DNA of 64,000 nt, from assembly GCF_001884135.1 (NCBI RefSeq), contig NZ_MAOC01000085.1, forward strand, positions 1 through 64,000. The letters run 5' to 3'. The position numbers and the translations under genes were made by a program. Origin of the DNA: Bacillus nitratireducens. Lineage in GTDB: Bacteria > Bacillota > Bacilli > Bacillales > Bacillaceae_G. The notes under the pieces were generated by a model. That model was not told where the DNA came from, searched no databases, and saw nothing but the letters and a program-made list of their open reading frames with translations. Numbering within the stretch: the first letter of the stretch is position 1; each line of letters begins with the position of its first letter. Below are positions 9,698 through 18,797 of this stretch, piece after piece.

Positions 9698-11491
9698 ATG
9701 AAAGGGAAACTTATAGTAGTCGGCGGTGGCTTGGCCGGCTTAATGGCAACGATTAAAGCGGCAGAAGCAGGAGTAAATGTTGAACTATTTTCTTTAGTAC
9801 CAGTAAAACGTTCACATTCTGTATGTGCCCAAGGTGGAATTAACGGTGCCGTAAATACAAAAGGTGAAGGGGATTCTCCATGGATCCACTTTGACGATAC
9901 AATTTATGGTGGGGACTTCTTAGCGAACCAACCGCCAGTTAAAGCGATGTGTGAAGCAGCACCAGGTATTATTCATTTAATGGACCGCATGGGTGTTATG
10001 TTCAACCGTACGGAAGAAGGACTTCTTGATTTTCGTCGCTTTGGTGGAACACAACATCACCGTACAGCATTTGCTGGCGCAACAACTGGTCAACAATTAC
10101 TATATGCATTAGATGAGCAAGTACGTCGTCATGAAGTAGCAGGACTTGTAACGAAATACGAAGGTTGGGATTTCTTACGAGCTGTTGTTGATGATGAAGG
10201 TGTGTGCCGAGGAATCGTCGCACAAGACTTACAAACTATGGAGATTAAAAGTTTCCAAGCTGATGCCGTGATTATGGCAACAGGGGGCCCTGGTATCATC
10301 TTTGGAAAATCAACTAACTCTATTATCAATACAGGTACAGCAGCATCTGCTGTATATCAACAAGGTGCATATTATGCGAACGGTGAGTTCATTCAAATCC
10401 ATCCAACGGCAATTCCTGGAGACGATAAGTTACGTCTTATGAGTGAATCTGCACGTGGTGAAGGTGGGCGTGTTTGGACATATAAAGATGGTAAGCCATG
10501 GTACTTCTTAGAAGAAAAATATCCAGCTTACGGAAACCTTGTACCTCGTGATATTGCAACGCGTGAAATCTTTGATGTTTGCGTAGAGCAAAAACTAGGT
10601 ATTAACGGTGAAAACATGGTATATCTAGATCTTTCTCATAAAGATCCGAAAGAGCTAGATATTAAACTTGGTGGAATTATTGAAATCTATGAGAAGTTTA
10701 CAGGTGATGATCCTCGTAAACTACCAATGAAAATCTTCCCAGCGGTTCACTATTCAATGGGCGGACTATGGGTTGATTACAAACAGATGACAAGTATTCC
10801 AGGTTTATTTGCAGCAGGTGAGTGTGATTATTCTATGCACGGTGGTAACCGCCTTGGTGCGAACTCACTATTATCAGCAATTTACGGTGGTATGGTAGCA
10901 GGACCAAACGCAATTGAGTATATGAAAGGTCTTTCTAAATCATCTGATGCTGTTTCATCTACTGTATATGAGCAAAATGAATTAATCGAAACAGAGAAAT
11001 TTAACAATATTTTAACGCTTGATGGTAATGAAAATGCATATGTTCTTCATAAAGAGCTTGGAGAATGGATGACAGATAACGTTACAGTAGTTCGTGAAAA
11101 TAAAAAATTACTAGAAACAGATGCAAAAATTGAAGAGTTAATGGCTCGTTACAAACGTATTAACATTAACGATACTGCAAGATGGAGCAACCAAGGTGCT
11201 TCGTTTACACGCCAACTTGCAAATATGTTTGAGTTAGCACGTGTTATTACAATTGGGGCATATAACCGTAATGAAAGCCGCGGAGCTCATTACAAACCAG
11301 AATTCACAAATCGTGATGATGCAAACTTCTTAAAAACTACGATGGCGAAATTTGAAGGAGAAGGAAATGCACCAGCATTCCATTACGAAGAAGTGGATGT
11401 TTCATTAATTAAACCACGTAAACGTGACTATTCTTCAAAACACGATGTAGCTGCTAAGGATGAAGAGAAGGGGGATAAACAACATGTCTGA
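9698..11491 (+). CDS. sdhA: Succinate dehydrogenase flavoprotein subunit
   Basis: This 597-aa subunit oxidises succinate to fumarate on covalent FAD. The FAD dinucleotide fold GGGLAGLMATIKAAEAG lies at the N-terminus, the flavinylation His in RSHSVCAQGGINGAVN, and the substrate-site block QHHRTAFAGATTGQQ and HGGNRLGANSLL follow. AGGAGTGGGAG is the ribosome site. Its last 8 bases overlap the start of sdhB, so the two are translationally coupled. Confidence 0.97.
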   Translation: MKGKLIVVGGGLAGLMATIKAAEAGVNVELFSLVPVKRSHSVCAQGGINGAVNTKGEGDSPWIHFDDTIYGGDFLANQPPVKAMCEAAPGIIHLMDRMGVMFNRTEEGLLDFRRFGGTQHHRTAFAGATTGQQLLYALDEQVRRHEVAGLVTKYEGWDFLRAVVDDEGVCRGIVAQDLQTMEIKSFQADAVIMATGGPGIIFGKSTNSIINTGTAASAVYQQGAYYANGEFIQIHPTAIPGDDKLRLMSESARGEGGRVWTYKDGKPWYFLEEKYPAYGNLVPRDIATREIFDVCVEQKLGINGENMVYLDLSHKDPKELDIKLGGIIEIYEKFTGDDPRKLPMKIFPAVHYSMGGLWVDYKQMTSIPGLFAAGECDYSMHGGNRLGANSLLSAIYGGMVAGPNAIEYMKGLSKSSDAVSSTVYEQNELIETEKFNNILTLDGNENAYVLHKELGEWMTDNVTVVRENKKLLETDAKIEELMARYKRININDTARWSNQGASFTRQLANMFELARVITIGAYNRNESRGAHYKPEFTNRDDANFLKTTMAKFEGEGNAPAFHYEEVDVSLIKPRKRDYSSKHDVAAKDEEKGDKQHV

Positions 11492-12245
11492 GAAAACAAT
11501 CCGCCTCATCATTACGAGACAAGATGGACCAGATGCACAAGAATTTGACCAAGAGTTTGAAATTCCGTATCGTCCAAATATGAATATTATTTCAGCGTTG
11601 ATGGAAATTCGTCGTAATCCTGTTGATTCAAAAGGGAACCAAACGACTCCGATTGCATGGGATATGAACTGTTTAGAGGAAGTATGTGGTGCTTGTTCGA
11701 TGGTGATTAACGGAAAACCACGTCAATCATGTACAGCTCTTATTGACCAGTTAGAACAACCAATTCGCTTAAAGCCGATGAAGACATTCCCAGTTGTACG
11801 TGACTTACAAGTTGATCGTAGCCGTATGTTTAACGCGTTAAAACGTGTTAAAGCTTGGATTCCAATCGATGGTACGTATGACCTAGGACCAGGACCAAGG
11901 ATGCCAGAGAAAAAGCGCCAATGGGCATATGAACTTTCAAAATGTATGACATGTGGTGTTTGCTTAGAGTCATGTCCGAACGTAAACAGTAAATCTGATT
12001 TTATTGGACCAGCACCACTTTCACAAGCGCGTTTATTTAACTCGCATCCAACTGGTGAAATGCATAAAGCAGATCGCTTACGTGCAATTATGGGTGATGG
12101 AGGACTTGCAAACTGTGGTAACTCTCAAAACTGTGTGCAATCATGTCCGAAAGGTATTCCATTAACAACTTCAATTGCAGCATTAAACCGTGATACAACA
12201 ATTCAATCGTTCAAAGATTTCTTTGGTAGCGACAATAACTATTAA
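11484..12245 (+). CDS. sdhB: Succinate dehydrogenase iron-sulfur subunit
   Basis: This 253-aa subunit carries electrons from FAD to the haem anchor. Three Cys clusters are visible: [2Fe-2S] in CLEEVCGAC plus a later Cys, [4Fe-4S] in KCMTCGVCLESCP, and [3Fe-4S] in CGNSQNCVQSCPKG. ATG 11484 is chosen because GAAGGGGGA (11467-11475) lies 8 bases upstream and the length equals B. subtilis SdhB. An in-frame ATG at 11460 is inside sdhA and lacks a ribosome site. Confidence 0.97.
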   Translation: MSEKTIRLIITRQDGPDAQEFDQEFEIPYRPNMNIISALMEIRRNPVDSKGNQTTPIAWDMNCLEEVCGACSMVINGKPRQSCTALIDQLEQPIRLKPMKTFPVVRDLQVDRSRMFNALKRVKAWIPIDGTYDLGPGPRMPEKKRQWAYELSKCMTCGVCLESCPNVNSKSDFIGPAPLSQARLFNSHPTGEMHKADRLRAIMGDGGLANCGNSQNCVQSCPKGIPLTTSIAALNRDTTIQSFKDFFGSDNNY

Positions 12246-12247
12246 TA

Positions 12248-12280
12248 AATATTGCCTCTTCATGTTGAAGAGGCAATATT
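12248..12280 (+). terminator. Terminator after sdhB
   Basis: A 15-bp perfect stem, AATATTGCCTCTTCA (12248-12262) with TGAAGAGGCAATATT (12266-12280), and a 3-base loop. The following T-run is interrupted, so readthrough into the next gene is possible. Confidence 0.75.
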
Positions 12281-12338
12281 TATAACTTTATTTTTCTGTT
12301 TATTCTGTTTATTTTAAGAGCGAAAAGGAGAGGTAGCA

Positions 12339-12785
12339 ATGAAGAGGATTTCTTATATTGAAGACTTTGAGCAATGGGAAAGTGGTTTTTCATTTTATAA
12401 TCCTGTCAAAGTTCGTTTTGGTGAAGTAGATATGTTTGGGCATGTAAATAATGTCGTTGCTTTTACGTATTTTGAAGAAGCACGTATCGCATTGTTTAAA
12501 GAACTTGGATTTATGCAAGAATGGACACATGAATCATCAGAGACGATGATAGTCGTCGCAGATCTACAATGCAATTTTATTAAACAACTTTATTTTGATG
12601 AGCAGTTGAAAGTATATGTAAAGGCAGGAAAGGTTGGAAATTCCTCATTAGATTTACACTACATGGTCAAAAATACAGAAGGGGAAGTTTGTTTAGTTGG
12701 ACGCGGTATGATGGTGCAAGCATCGAAGAAAACGGGAAGAGGCGAACCATGGCCTGAAGAATGGAAGGAGAAATTACTACAATAA
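12339..12785 (+). CDS. ysmA: Acyl-CoA thioesterase, hot-dog fold (YsmA-like)
   Basis: A 148-aa protein with the 4-hydroxybenzoyl-CoA thioesterase pattern VRFGEVDMFGHVNNVVAFTYFEEAR, where the Asp is the likely catalytic residue. It sits directly after sdhB, as ysmA does in B. subtilis. Substrate unknown. AAAAGGAGAGG lies upstream of ATG 12339. It ends in a bidirectional terminator shared with the convergent carboxypeptidase gene. Confidence 0.82.
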   Translation: MKRISYIEDFEQWESGFSFYNPVKVRFGEVDMFGHVNNVVAFTYFEEARIALFKELGFMQEWTHESSETMIVVADLQCNFIKQLYFDEQLKVYVKAGKVGNSSLDLHYMVKNTEGEVCLVGRGMMVQASKKTGRGEPWPEEWKEKLLQ

Positions 12786-12792
12786 TAGAAGA

Positions 12793-12839
12793 GAAGACAA
12801 AAAATAAGAGAGCAAATCGCTCTCTTATTTTTTGTCTTC
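12793..12839. terminator. 21-bp bidirectional terminator
   Basis: 12793-12813 is the exact reverse complement of 12819-12839 (outer GAAGAC/GTCTTC, inner AGAGAGC/GCTCTCT), with a 5-base loop and A/T runs inside the stem serving both strands. The right arm contains the stop and last codons of the minus-strand carboxypeptidase gene. Confidence 0.9.
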
Positions 12840-13604
12840 CATCGCTTCTTCTAATGTTAAATGATGCTTATATATGTATGTGGCATATGGATTACCAACG
12901 TAGCGTAAGTGCCACGGTTCGTATGAATACTCTGTCGTCTTCGTTTTATCCTCAAAATAACGAATGACAAATCCGAATTCATGGGCATGTTTTGCGACCC
13001 ATTTTCCTTCTGCTGTCTCTCCGAAGATTGGTTCTAATTGAAATTTAGCAGATTTTGAGCTAATATCCATTGCTAGACCGGTTTGATGTTCACTTGTTCC
13101 AGGAATTGCACTGACTGAATTAGCTTCAGCTTTCCCTTGGCGTCTAACGTATGTATCATGCAATGATTTTTGGCGTTTGTATGAACGATAACCAGATACA
13201 GCTGTAAGTTCAAGTCCTTCTTTCTTTGCTGATTTGAACATATTTTCAAGCGCGTCTGCAGCATCTTTGCGTAGTAGTGTTTTTTCTTTATCTTTTGGAC
13301 TAGTAAACGGTACGTTTGGTCTTGTTAAGTCTTCAGGTATGTATCCGTCTGGTAGTTTTCGATGTTTATTAACTAAGACAAGATTAGACTTTGGATTTGT
13401 TACAACTGAAAAATTATTGTCTAGTTTCTTTGCATTATTATTAGCTTTTGGAAAAGCAGGAATCTCTTCTTTTTGATGGTTACTATGTTTTTGACTTTCG
13501 ACAGCCTTCGCCTCGTTTTGTAGTGGTGATTTAGAACCAAAGTAAGCGAAAGATGTGATACCGATTACAATAGTAGCGGCAGAAACAATTATTATCTTTT
13601 TCAT
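12825..13604 (-). CDS. D-alanyl-D-alanine carboxypeptidase, VanY/M15B type
   Basis: A 259-aa membrane-anchored zinc peptidase that would trim terminal D-Ala from peptidoglycan stem peptides. There is an N-terminal hydrophobic anchor (about residues 4-21) and a Lys/Asn-rich linker. The catalytic domain carries SGYRSYKRQ, the zinc motif SEHQTGLAMD (His and Asp ligands) and EPWHLRYVG (third His and general base Glu). All catalytic residues are intact. It is the first gene of the accessory block between ysmA and gerE. Vancomycin resistance cannot be inferred: no vanHAX partner is nearby. Confidence 0.88.
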   Translation of the reverse strand: MKKIIIVSAATIVIGITSFAYFGSKSPLQNEAKAVESQKHSNHQKEEIPAFPKANNNAKKLDNNFSVVTNPKSNLVLVNKHRKLPDGYIPEDLTRPNVPFTSPKDKEKTLLRKDAADALENMFKSAKKEGLELTAVSGYRSYKRQKSLHDTYVRRQGKAEANSVSAIPGTSEHQTGLAMDISSKSAKFQLEPIFGETAEGKWVAKHAHEFGFVIRYFEDKTKTTEYSYEPWHLRYVGNPYATYIYKHHLTLEEAMEDKK

Positions 13605-13710
13605 AATGCCTTGTAATCACAGTCCTTTCTTAATAAAATATGTATCGTTTTTATTATAAGTCTAGTTTATTGAAAAAGAAATGTAAGAGTCATAACGTAA
13701 TAGAAATGCA

Positions 13711-13750
13711 AAGAAAATGTCGTAAAATGTCAGAAAATGTGTGAAATTGT
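13711..13750 (+). repeat. Four 10-bp phased direct repeats upstream of motAB
   Basis: AAGAAAATGT, CGTAAAATGT, CAGAAAATGT and GTGAAATTGT follow each other with exactly 10-bp period (consensus nnRAAAATGT), about one helical turn per unit. They lie 130-170 bp before motA. A regulator site is an inference. Confidence 0.6.
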
Positions 13751-13878
13751 AGTATTTTTTCATATAATTCATTTCTTATCTTTCATGAAATTAATTTATT
13801 GTGTAATATATACATATAAGAAGATGTAACGATTATAAAGAATAAAGGACTTCTTGTATAGACTAGGAGTGAATGGGA

Positions 13879-14673
13879 ATGGATTTTGCAACAATTATTG
13901 GAATCATTTTAGGAGTAGTGGCGGTAGTAGTAGGAATGGTCGTCAAGGGTGCTGACATAATGGCCTTACTGAATCCTGCCGCGGCACTAATTATTTTTGT
14001 CGGTACATTTGCTGCAGTATGTATTGCATTTCCGATGAATCAACTAAAAAGATTTCCAAAATTATTTAAAGTTCTTTTTGGTTCAAATAAAAAAGATTTA
14101 AGCCATGAACAGTTACTAGAGTTATTTGTTCATTGGACTTCTGAGAGTAGAAAATACGGTATTTTGTCTTTAGAACAACAATTAGATAAAATCGAAGACG
14201 AGTTTCTTTTACGTGGTATGAAATTTGTGATTGATGGCGTATCCGCAGAAGATTTAGAACAAATTTTAGAAGCTGAATTAGAAGCAATTGAAGAAAGGCA
14301 TGCAAAAGGAGCGGCAATTTTTTCTCAAGCTGGTACATATGCACCGACATTAGGGGTTTTAGGTGCTGTTATTGGTCTTGTAGCTGCACTTGGAAATTTA
14401 ACTGATATTGAAAAGTTAGGACATGCTATTTCAGGTGCATTTATTGCAACGATTTTCGGTATCTTTTCAGGTTACGTGTTATGGCATCCATTTGCAAATA
14501 AATTAAAGCAAAAGTCTGCCGCTGAATTAGAGAAGAAACGTTTAATTATTGATTGTTTATTAATGTTACAAGAAGGTACATATCCATTTATTATGAAAAA
14601 CCGCATTTTAGGTGCGCTTTCTGCAACTGAGCGTAAAAAGCTAGAAAAAGGAGCGGAAAAAAATGCGGAGTAG
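13879..14673 (+). CDS. motA: Flagellar motor stator protein MotA
   Basis: A 264-aa four-helix membrane protein that forms the stator channel with MotB. GTYAPTLGVLGAVIGLVAAL holds the conserved Pro of the third helix; HAISGAFIATIFGIFSGYVLWHPFANK the second. It resembles B. subtilis MotA much more than the sodium-type MotP, so a proton-driven stator is the better guess. GGAG (13866-13869) is 9 bases before ATG 13879 and only 3 before ATG 13873, so 13879 is preferred. It overlaps motB by 11 bases. There are no other flagellar genes in the window. Confidence 0.93.
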   Translation: MDFATIIGIILGVVAVVVGMVVKGADIMALLNPAAALIIFVGTFAAVCIAFPMNQLKRFPKLFKVLFGSNKKDLSHEQLLELFVHWTSESRKYGILSLEQQLDKIEDEFLLRGMKFVIDGVSAEDLEQILEAELEAIEERHAKGAAIFSQAGTYAPTLGVLGAVIGLVAALGNLTDIEKLGHAISGAFIATIFGIFSGYVLWHPFANKLKQKSAAELEKKRLIIDCLLMLQEGTYPFIMKNRILGALSATERKKLEKGAEKNAE

Positions 14674-15451
14674 GAAGAATAGAAGAAGTAAAAAGAAAAA
14701 GCATGAAGAACATATTGATGAAACGTGGTTAATTCCGTATGCTGATATGCTAACGCTATTGTTTGCATTGTTTATAGTTTTATTTGCAATGAGTAGTATA
14801 GATGCTGCGAAATTTAAACAGATGGCAGTAGCTTTTCATAGTGAACTAGCAGGTGGAACAGGAAATAAAGAGTTTTTAAGTGATCAAAAGCCAAATGATG
14901 AAAAAGAATTATCAGCAAGTAGCCTTGAGGTGGAACAAGCAAAAAAACAAGAAGAAGCTAGAGCCGAAGAAAAAAAAGAAATGGCTGAGTTAAAAGCATT
15001 ACAAAAAAAGATTGATCAATATATTAATGAGAACCAATTATCCTCTGCTTTCCAAACCAAATTAACTGAAAAGGGATTAATGGTGACAATACTAGAGAAT
15101 GTGCTGTTTGATTCGGGGAAAGCCGATGTGAAATTAGAATCTTTAGGGATTGCAAAAGAGCTGTCTAACTTGCTTGTTTCAGCGTCACCTCGTGAAATTA
15201 CAGTATCTGGTCATACGGATAATGTCCCGATTGCCAATGCGCAGTTTGCATCGAATTGGGAATTAAGTACGCAGCGTGCAGTTAATTTTATGCAGGTATT
15301 ACTCCAAAATAAAGAATTACAACCAGAAAAATTTAGTACAATTGGTTATGGAGAATACCGTTCAATTGCTCCGAACGATACACAAGAAGGAAAGGCAAAG
15401 AATAGACGTGTGGAAGTGTTTATCTTGCCTTTAACAGAGAATGGAAAATAA
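14663..15451 (+). CDS. motB: Flagellar motor stator protein MotB
   Basis: A 262-aa protein: Lys/Arg-rich cytoplasmic tail, one membrane helix with the ion-binding Asp in PYADMLTLLFALFIVLFAMSS, a coiled charged linker (residues about 75-125), and a C-terminal OmpA-like peptidoglycan-binding domain (VSGHTDNVPI, NWELSTQRAVNF, KNRRVEVFI). The SSIDAAKF segment is characteristic of Bacillus MotB, not MotS. Translationally coupled to motA by overlap. Confidence 0.93.
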   Translation: MRSRKNRRSKKKKHEEHIDETWLIPYADMLTLLFALFIVLFAMSSIDAAKFKQMAVAFHSELAGGTGNKEFLSDQKPNDEKELSASSLEVEQAKKQEEARAEEKKEMAELKALQKKIDQYINENQLSSAFQTKLTEKGLMVTILENVLFDSGKADVKLESLGIAKELSNLLVSASPREITVSGHTDNVPIANAQFASNWELSTQRAVNFMQVLLQNKELQPEKFSTIGYGEYRSIAPNDTQEGKAKNRRVEVFILPLTENGK

Positions 15452-15488
15452 AAGAGGATGGCGAAAGCCATCCTCTTTTATTTTCCAT
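15441..15488. terminator. 22-bp bidirectional terminator covering two stop codons
   Basis: 15441-15462 is the exact reverse complement of 15467-15488, with a GAAA tetraloop. It contains the 3' end of motB on the plus strand and the 3' end of the phosphatase gene on the minus strand; both genes end in Gly-Lys-stop. Confidence 0.9.
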
Positions 15489-16305
15489 CAAATGATTTTA
15501 AGTTGTCGCGACGGATTTTATCTTTTTCTGCATCTGATTTTTTGAAATTATAGTCATATAAAGCGCCTTCCCAATCACCGTACATTGGATTAGGGAAAAT
15601 GATGAATTTCTCACCAAATTGTGCTTTTGATTCTTCCACTGTTTGATTACGATCGTTTACAGATTTTCCATCAAAACCAGTGAAATCAGATAAGTTATCG
15701 CCGAAGAATAAAACAATATCATGTGTTTGAGAAACGAGTTCACGGCGTTTTTCTTTTCCTTTTTCTTTCGGGTCTTGTAGTAATATATGTTCTTTCGTTG
15801 CTTGAGGAGCACCTACGCGCTCAAGGTTTTTAATAGTTGCATCTAGTTGGTTCGTTTTACGATTTGAGATGTAGTAAATATCTACACCTTTAGACTCTGT
15901 ATATTTTAAGAAATCAATTGCGCCTGGAAGGGCTTCAGCTTCAGCCTTATTAATCCAATCGTCCCATTTGTAAGGATAGCCTTTTCCTGTTTTTACGCTC
16001 ATAGCTTGATGAGGACTGTTATCTAAAACAGTTTCATCTAAATCAAGTACGATAGCAGGTTTTTTTTCTGTGCCTTTTGCAAGAGCTGCATCAAGCTTCA
16101 ATTGACCGATATTGTACCCTTGGTAGTAAAGTGCTTTCGTTTCACCAGCTGTTTGATACCATAAATCAGCCATTAATTGCTGTTCTGTTAATTTTACTTT
16201 TTCTTCTTTTGCCACTGTTTTCTCTGGTGTTCCTGAACATGCTACAAGCGATGTAGATAGAACCGCTACAGATAATAAAGTGGTAATACCCCTCTTCATC
16301 TTCAT
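15478..16305 (-). CDS. Lipoprotein acid phosphatase, class C (P4-like HAD)
   Basis: A 275-aa surface lipoprotein with signal peptide and lipobox LVAC near residue 23. The HAD motifs are DLDETVLDN (nucleophile and acid Asp, about residue 90), YISNR, a Lys within KEHILLQD...KEKRREL, and FFGDNLSDF. This is the pattern of the outer-membrane P4 / class C acid phosphatases that remove 5'-phosphate from nucleotides such as NMN. AAGGAGGATAC precedes ATG 16305. Convergent with motB. Confidence 0.88.
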   Translation of the reverse strand: MKMKRGITTLLSVAVLSTSLVACSGTPEKTVAKEEKVKLTEQQLMADLWYQTAGETKALYYQGYNIGQLKLDAALAKGTEKKPAIVLDLDETVLDNSPHQAMSVKTGKGYPYKWDDWINKAEAEALPGAIDFLKYTESKGVDIYYISNRKTNQLDATIKNLERVGAPQATKEHILLQDPKEKGKEKRRELVSQTHDIVLFFGDNLSDFTGFDGKSVNDRNQTVEESKAQFGEKFIIFPNPMYGDWEGALYDYNFKKSDAEKDKIRRDNLKSFDGK

Positions 16306-16565
16306 ATGTATCCTCCTTGATGTTAGAAAATCATCTTATATTATATATTAAAATATAAAAATTTTTTTATGAACATTTGCATATTGTCTTTTGTATATAT
16401 AGTAGTTTGTCCTATAGTAGATAAGGTGAATAAAAAAGATGTGATAAACAGTAAGTAGTTGAAGAAAAGGAATGTATGTAAGAAGATGGAATAAGGTTAC
16501 TATATGTTGTTTTAAACAATCATATTATGAAAGTGAGAATGCTATTGAAGGGGAGGATATATACA

Positions 16566-17450
16566 TTGAGTTTACAAATTCAAAACTTAACAAAAATATT
16601 CGGAGAATCTAAAGCAGTTAATGGTTTGCAAATCTCGTTACCGAAAGGTGAAGTGTTAGGGTTACTTGGCCGAAATGGTGCAGGGAAAACAACGACAATT
16701 AAAATGTTACTGGGTTTATTAACGCCAAATGAAGGTTCTATTACGTGGGATGGAAAATCATTTGGTGATAGCGGGGTAACAATTGGATATTTACCAGAAG
16801 AAAGAGGACTATATGCAAAAAGTAGAGTAATAGATCAGTTGCGATATTTTGGTAGATTAGAAGGAATGACGAAAAAAGAAGTAGATCTTGCAATTGATCA
16901 CTGGTTAGAGCGCTTAGCAATCCCAGAATATAAATTCAAAACAGCAGGAGAACTTTCGAAAGGGAACCAGCAAAAAATTCAATTGATTGCTGCTCTTCTT
17001 CATGATCCAGAACTTCTTATTTTGGATGAACCATTTAGCGGACTTGATCCAGTTAATGCTGGAATGTTGGCTAGTATTATTGGAGAACAAGTACAGAGCG
17101 GGAAGACAATTATTTTATCTAGTCACCGTATGGAGCAAGTAGAGGCTTTTTGCCAACATGTATGTATTTTAAAAAAAGGTGAAGCAGTCGTAGAAGGACA
17201 ATTAAGTGATATTAAGAAAGAATACGGTTTTCGTAATTTAACAATCGAAGATACAAAAGAGAATGAAAAAGGATTAGAAGCTATACATGTTCCATATGAA
17301 AAACAACAAGGCCTTCTTTATGTGAAAGTACAAGGTGATGCAGAAGCTCTAAAGATTTTGCAACAATTGCAAGAACAAGGTGTTGGTTTACGACAATTTA
17401 AAATGTTAGAGCCGACGTTAAACGAAATCTTTGTAGAGAGGGCGAAATAA
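16566..17450 (+). CDS. ABC transporter ATP-binding protein (NatA/YhaQ type)
   Basis: A 294-aa ATPase. Walker A GRNGAGKTT, signature LSKGNQQKIQL, Walker B LLILDEPFSGLD and switch His in LSSHRMEQ are all present. The C-terminal extension of about 80 residues is typical of DrrA/NatA exporters. TTG 16566 is chosen: AAGGGGAGGAT (16548-16558) is 7 bases upstream and SLQIQNLTKIF is the usual N-terminus. The in-frame ATG 16527 lacks a ribosome site. The permease gene begins 2 bases after its stop. Substrate unknown; Na+ or antimicrobial export are both possible. Confidence 0.9.
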   Translation: MSLQIQNLTKIFGESKAVNGLQISLPKGEVLGLLGRNGAGKTTTIKMLLGLLTPNEGSITWDGKSFGDSGVTIGYLPEERGLYAKSRVIDQLRYFGRLEGMTKKEVDLAIDHWLERLAIPEYKFKTAGELSKGNQQKIQLIAALLHDPELLILDEPFSGLDPVNAGMLASIIGEQVQSGKTIILSSHRMEQVEAFCQHVCILKKGEAVVEGQLSDIKKEYGFRNLTIEDTKENEKGLEAIHVPYEKQQGLLYVKVQGDAEALKILQQLQEQGVGLRQFKMLEPTLNEIFVERAK

Positions 17451-17452
17451 AG

Positions 17453-18679
17453 ATGCGTAAATTTTCTCATGTATTTTCATTTTATTTTAAAGAAGCATTT
17501 TTATCTAAAAAATCATTAATTACGAGTGCGATTTTATTTTTAGTGGTGTTTGGGATTTTTGCATTTAATCATTTTACTTCAGGTGATGATAAAAATAAGG
17601 ATAAAGATAAAATTGCAGTTGTAGTAGAGAGCTCCACATACAAAGTACAAAAAGAAGAGCTAAATAAGCTATTGCCATCAGCAAAAATAACGGTTGGTTC
17701 AAAGGATGATTTTGATAAACTGCATAAGCAAGTAGAAGAAGGCGATTTAGATGGTCTATTCCATGTGACGGAAAAGGATGGGGCTCCAGCGGTTACATAT
17801 ATGTATAATGGATTTCCAAGCCAAGCAACTTCTGCAATTATGGCAGGCTATTTAAAACAACAATATACGATGGTGACGATTGCAAAAAATAATGTTTCAC
17901 CAGAAATTGCGCAGCAATTACAAGCAGAAATTCAAGTGAAGCAAGAAGCGATAAAAGATCGTACATCTTCTTTCGGAATTGCGTATTTCTTTACATTTGC
18001 TTTGTATATGTTTATTGTAGCTTTCGGAAATACAATCGCAATGAATATTGCATCTGAAAAGGCGTCACGTGTAATGGAAGTAATGCTTCCGAAAGTAAAG
18101 CCACTTACGATGATGTATGCGAAAATTTTAGCGGTTGTTTCAACGGCGTTATTGCAACTTGTAATATTAGCGTGTGGTTACCTTATTCCTTATTTGCTAG
18201 GTTGGGTCGATTTAGAAAGTGCCTCATTATTTGGTGTTCCAATTGACTTTACAAAATTAGATGCAAAGGTTATAAGCATGTTTCTTGTCTATTTCATTAC
18301 GGGATATTTACTTTATGCGATGATGTACGCTGCGGCTGGAGCTGTTGTGTCTAAGACGGAGGATTTACAAGCCGTATCTTTCCCGGTAATGATTTTGATC
18401 ATGGCTGCATTCTTCATTAGTATTAAATCATTAAGTGATCCGAATAGTACCATTGTTGTTGTAAGTTCGTATGTTCCGTTTTTCACACCGATGGTCACCT
18501 TCTCTCGGATTGTAGCCGGTGAAGCAGGTATGTTAGAGATTACGATAACATTAGTAGTATTATTGGCGACAATTGGTATATTAAATGCTGTTACAAGTCG
18601 TATCTATGTAAACGGAGTAATGAATTACTCAGACAAAGTGAAATTCAAAGATTTAGCGAAATTTATAAAGCGTCAATAA
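17453..18679 (+). CDS. ABC-2 type transporter permease (NatB/YhaP type)
   Basis: A 408-aa membrane protein with one N-terminal helix (LITSAILFLVVFGIFAF), a large extracytoplasmic domain (residues about 40-165), then five or more C-terminal helices. NIASEKASRVMEVMLPKVKP is the ABC-2 signature region that contacts the ATPase. Partner of the upstream ATPase in a two-gene operon; export substrate unknown. Confidence 0.9.
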   Translation: MRKFSHVFSFYFKEAFLSKKSLITSAILFLVVFGIFAFNHFTSGDDKNKDKDKIAVVVESSTYKVQKEELNKLLPSAKITVGSKDDFDKLHKQVEEGDLDGLFHVTEKDGAPAVTYMYNGFPSQATSAIMAGYLKQQYTMVTIAKNNVSPEIAQQLQAEIQVKQEAIKDRTSSFGIAYFFTFALYMFIVAFGNTIAMNIASEKASRVMEVMLPKVKPLTMMYAKILAVVSTALLQLVILACGYLIPYLLGWVDLESASLFGVPIDFTKLDAKVISMFLVYFITGYLLYAMMYAAAGAVVSKTEDLQAVSFPVMILIMAAFFISIKSLSDPNSTIVVVSSYVPFFTPMVTFSRIVAGEAGMLEITITLVVLLATIGILNAVTSRIYVNGVMNYSDKVKFKDLAKFIKRQ

Positions 18680-18685
18680 GGAGAG

Positions 18686-18722
18686 AAAAGCATGGTTTTC
18701 TAATGGAATCATGCTTTTTCTT
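18686..18722 (+). terminator. Terminator after the ABC exporter operon
   Basis: AAAAGCATG (18686-18694) pairs with CATGCTTTT (18710-18718), followed by a T-rich stretch. Confidence 0.8.
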
Positions 18723-18797
18723 TATGTATAAATTAAAAATAGTATATAATGATAAGAGTCGTCTTTTAATAGAATGAATAAAAAGGAGGGTGTGCAG

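Noticed and set aside
12825-13604. Vancomycin resistance gene
   Set aside because: VanY-type fold only; no vanH, vanA, vanX or vanRS genes around it. A housekeeping peptidoglycan carboxypeptidase is the simpler reading.
13879-15451. Sodium-type stator MotPS
   Set aside because: HAISGAF/WHPFANKLK in the first protein and SSIDAAKF in the second match Bacillus MotA/MotB; MotP/MotS differ at these blocks, and ccpA is not nearby.
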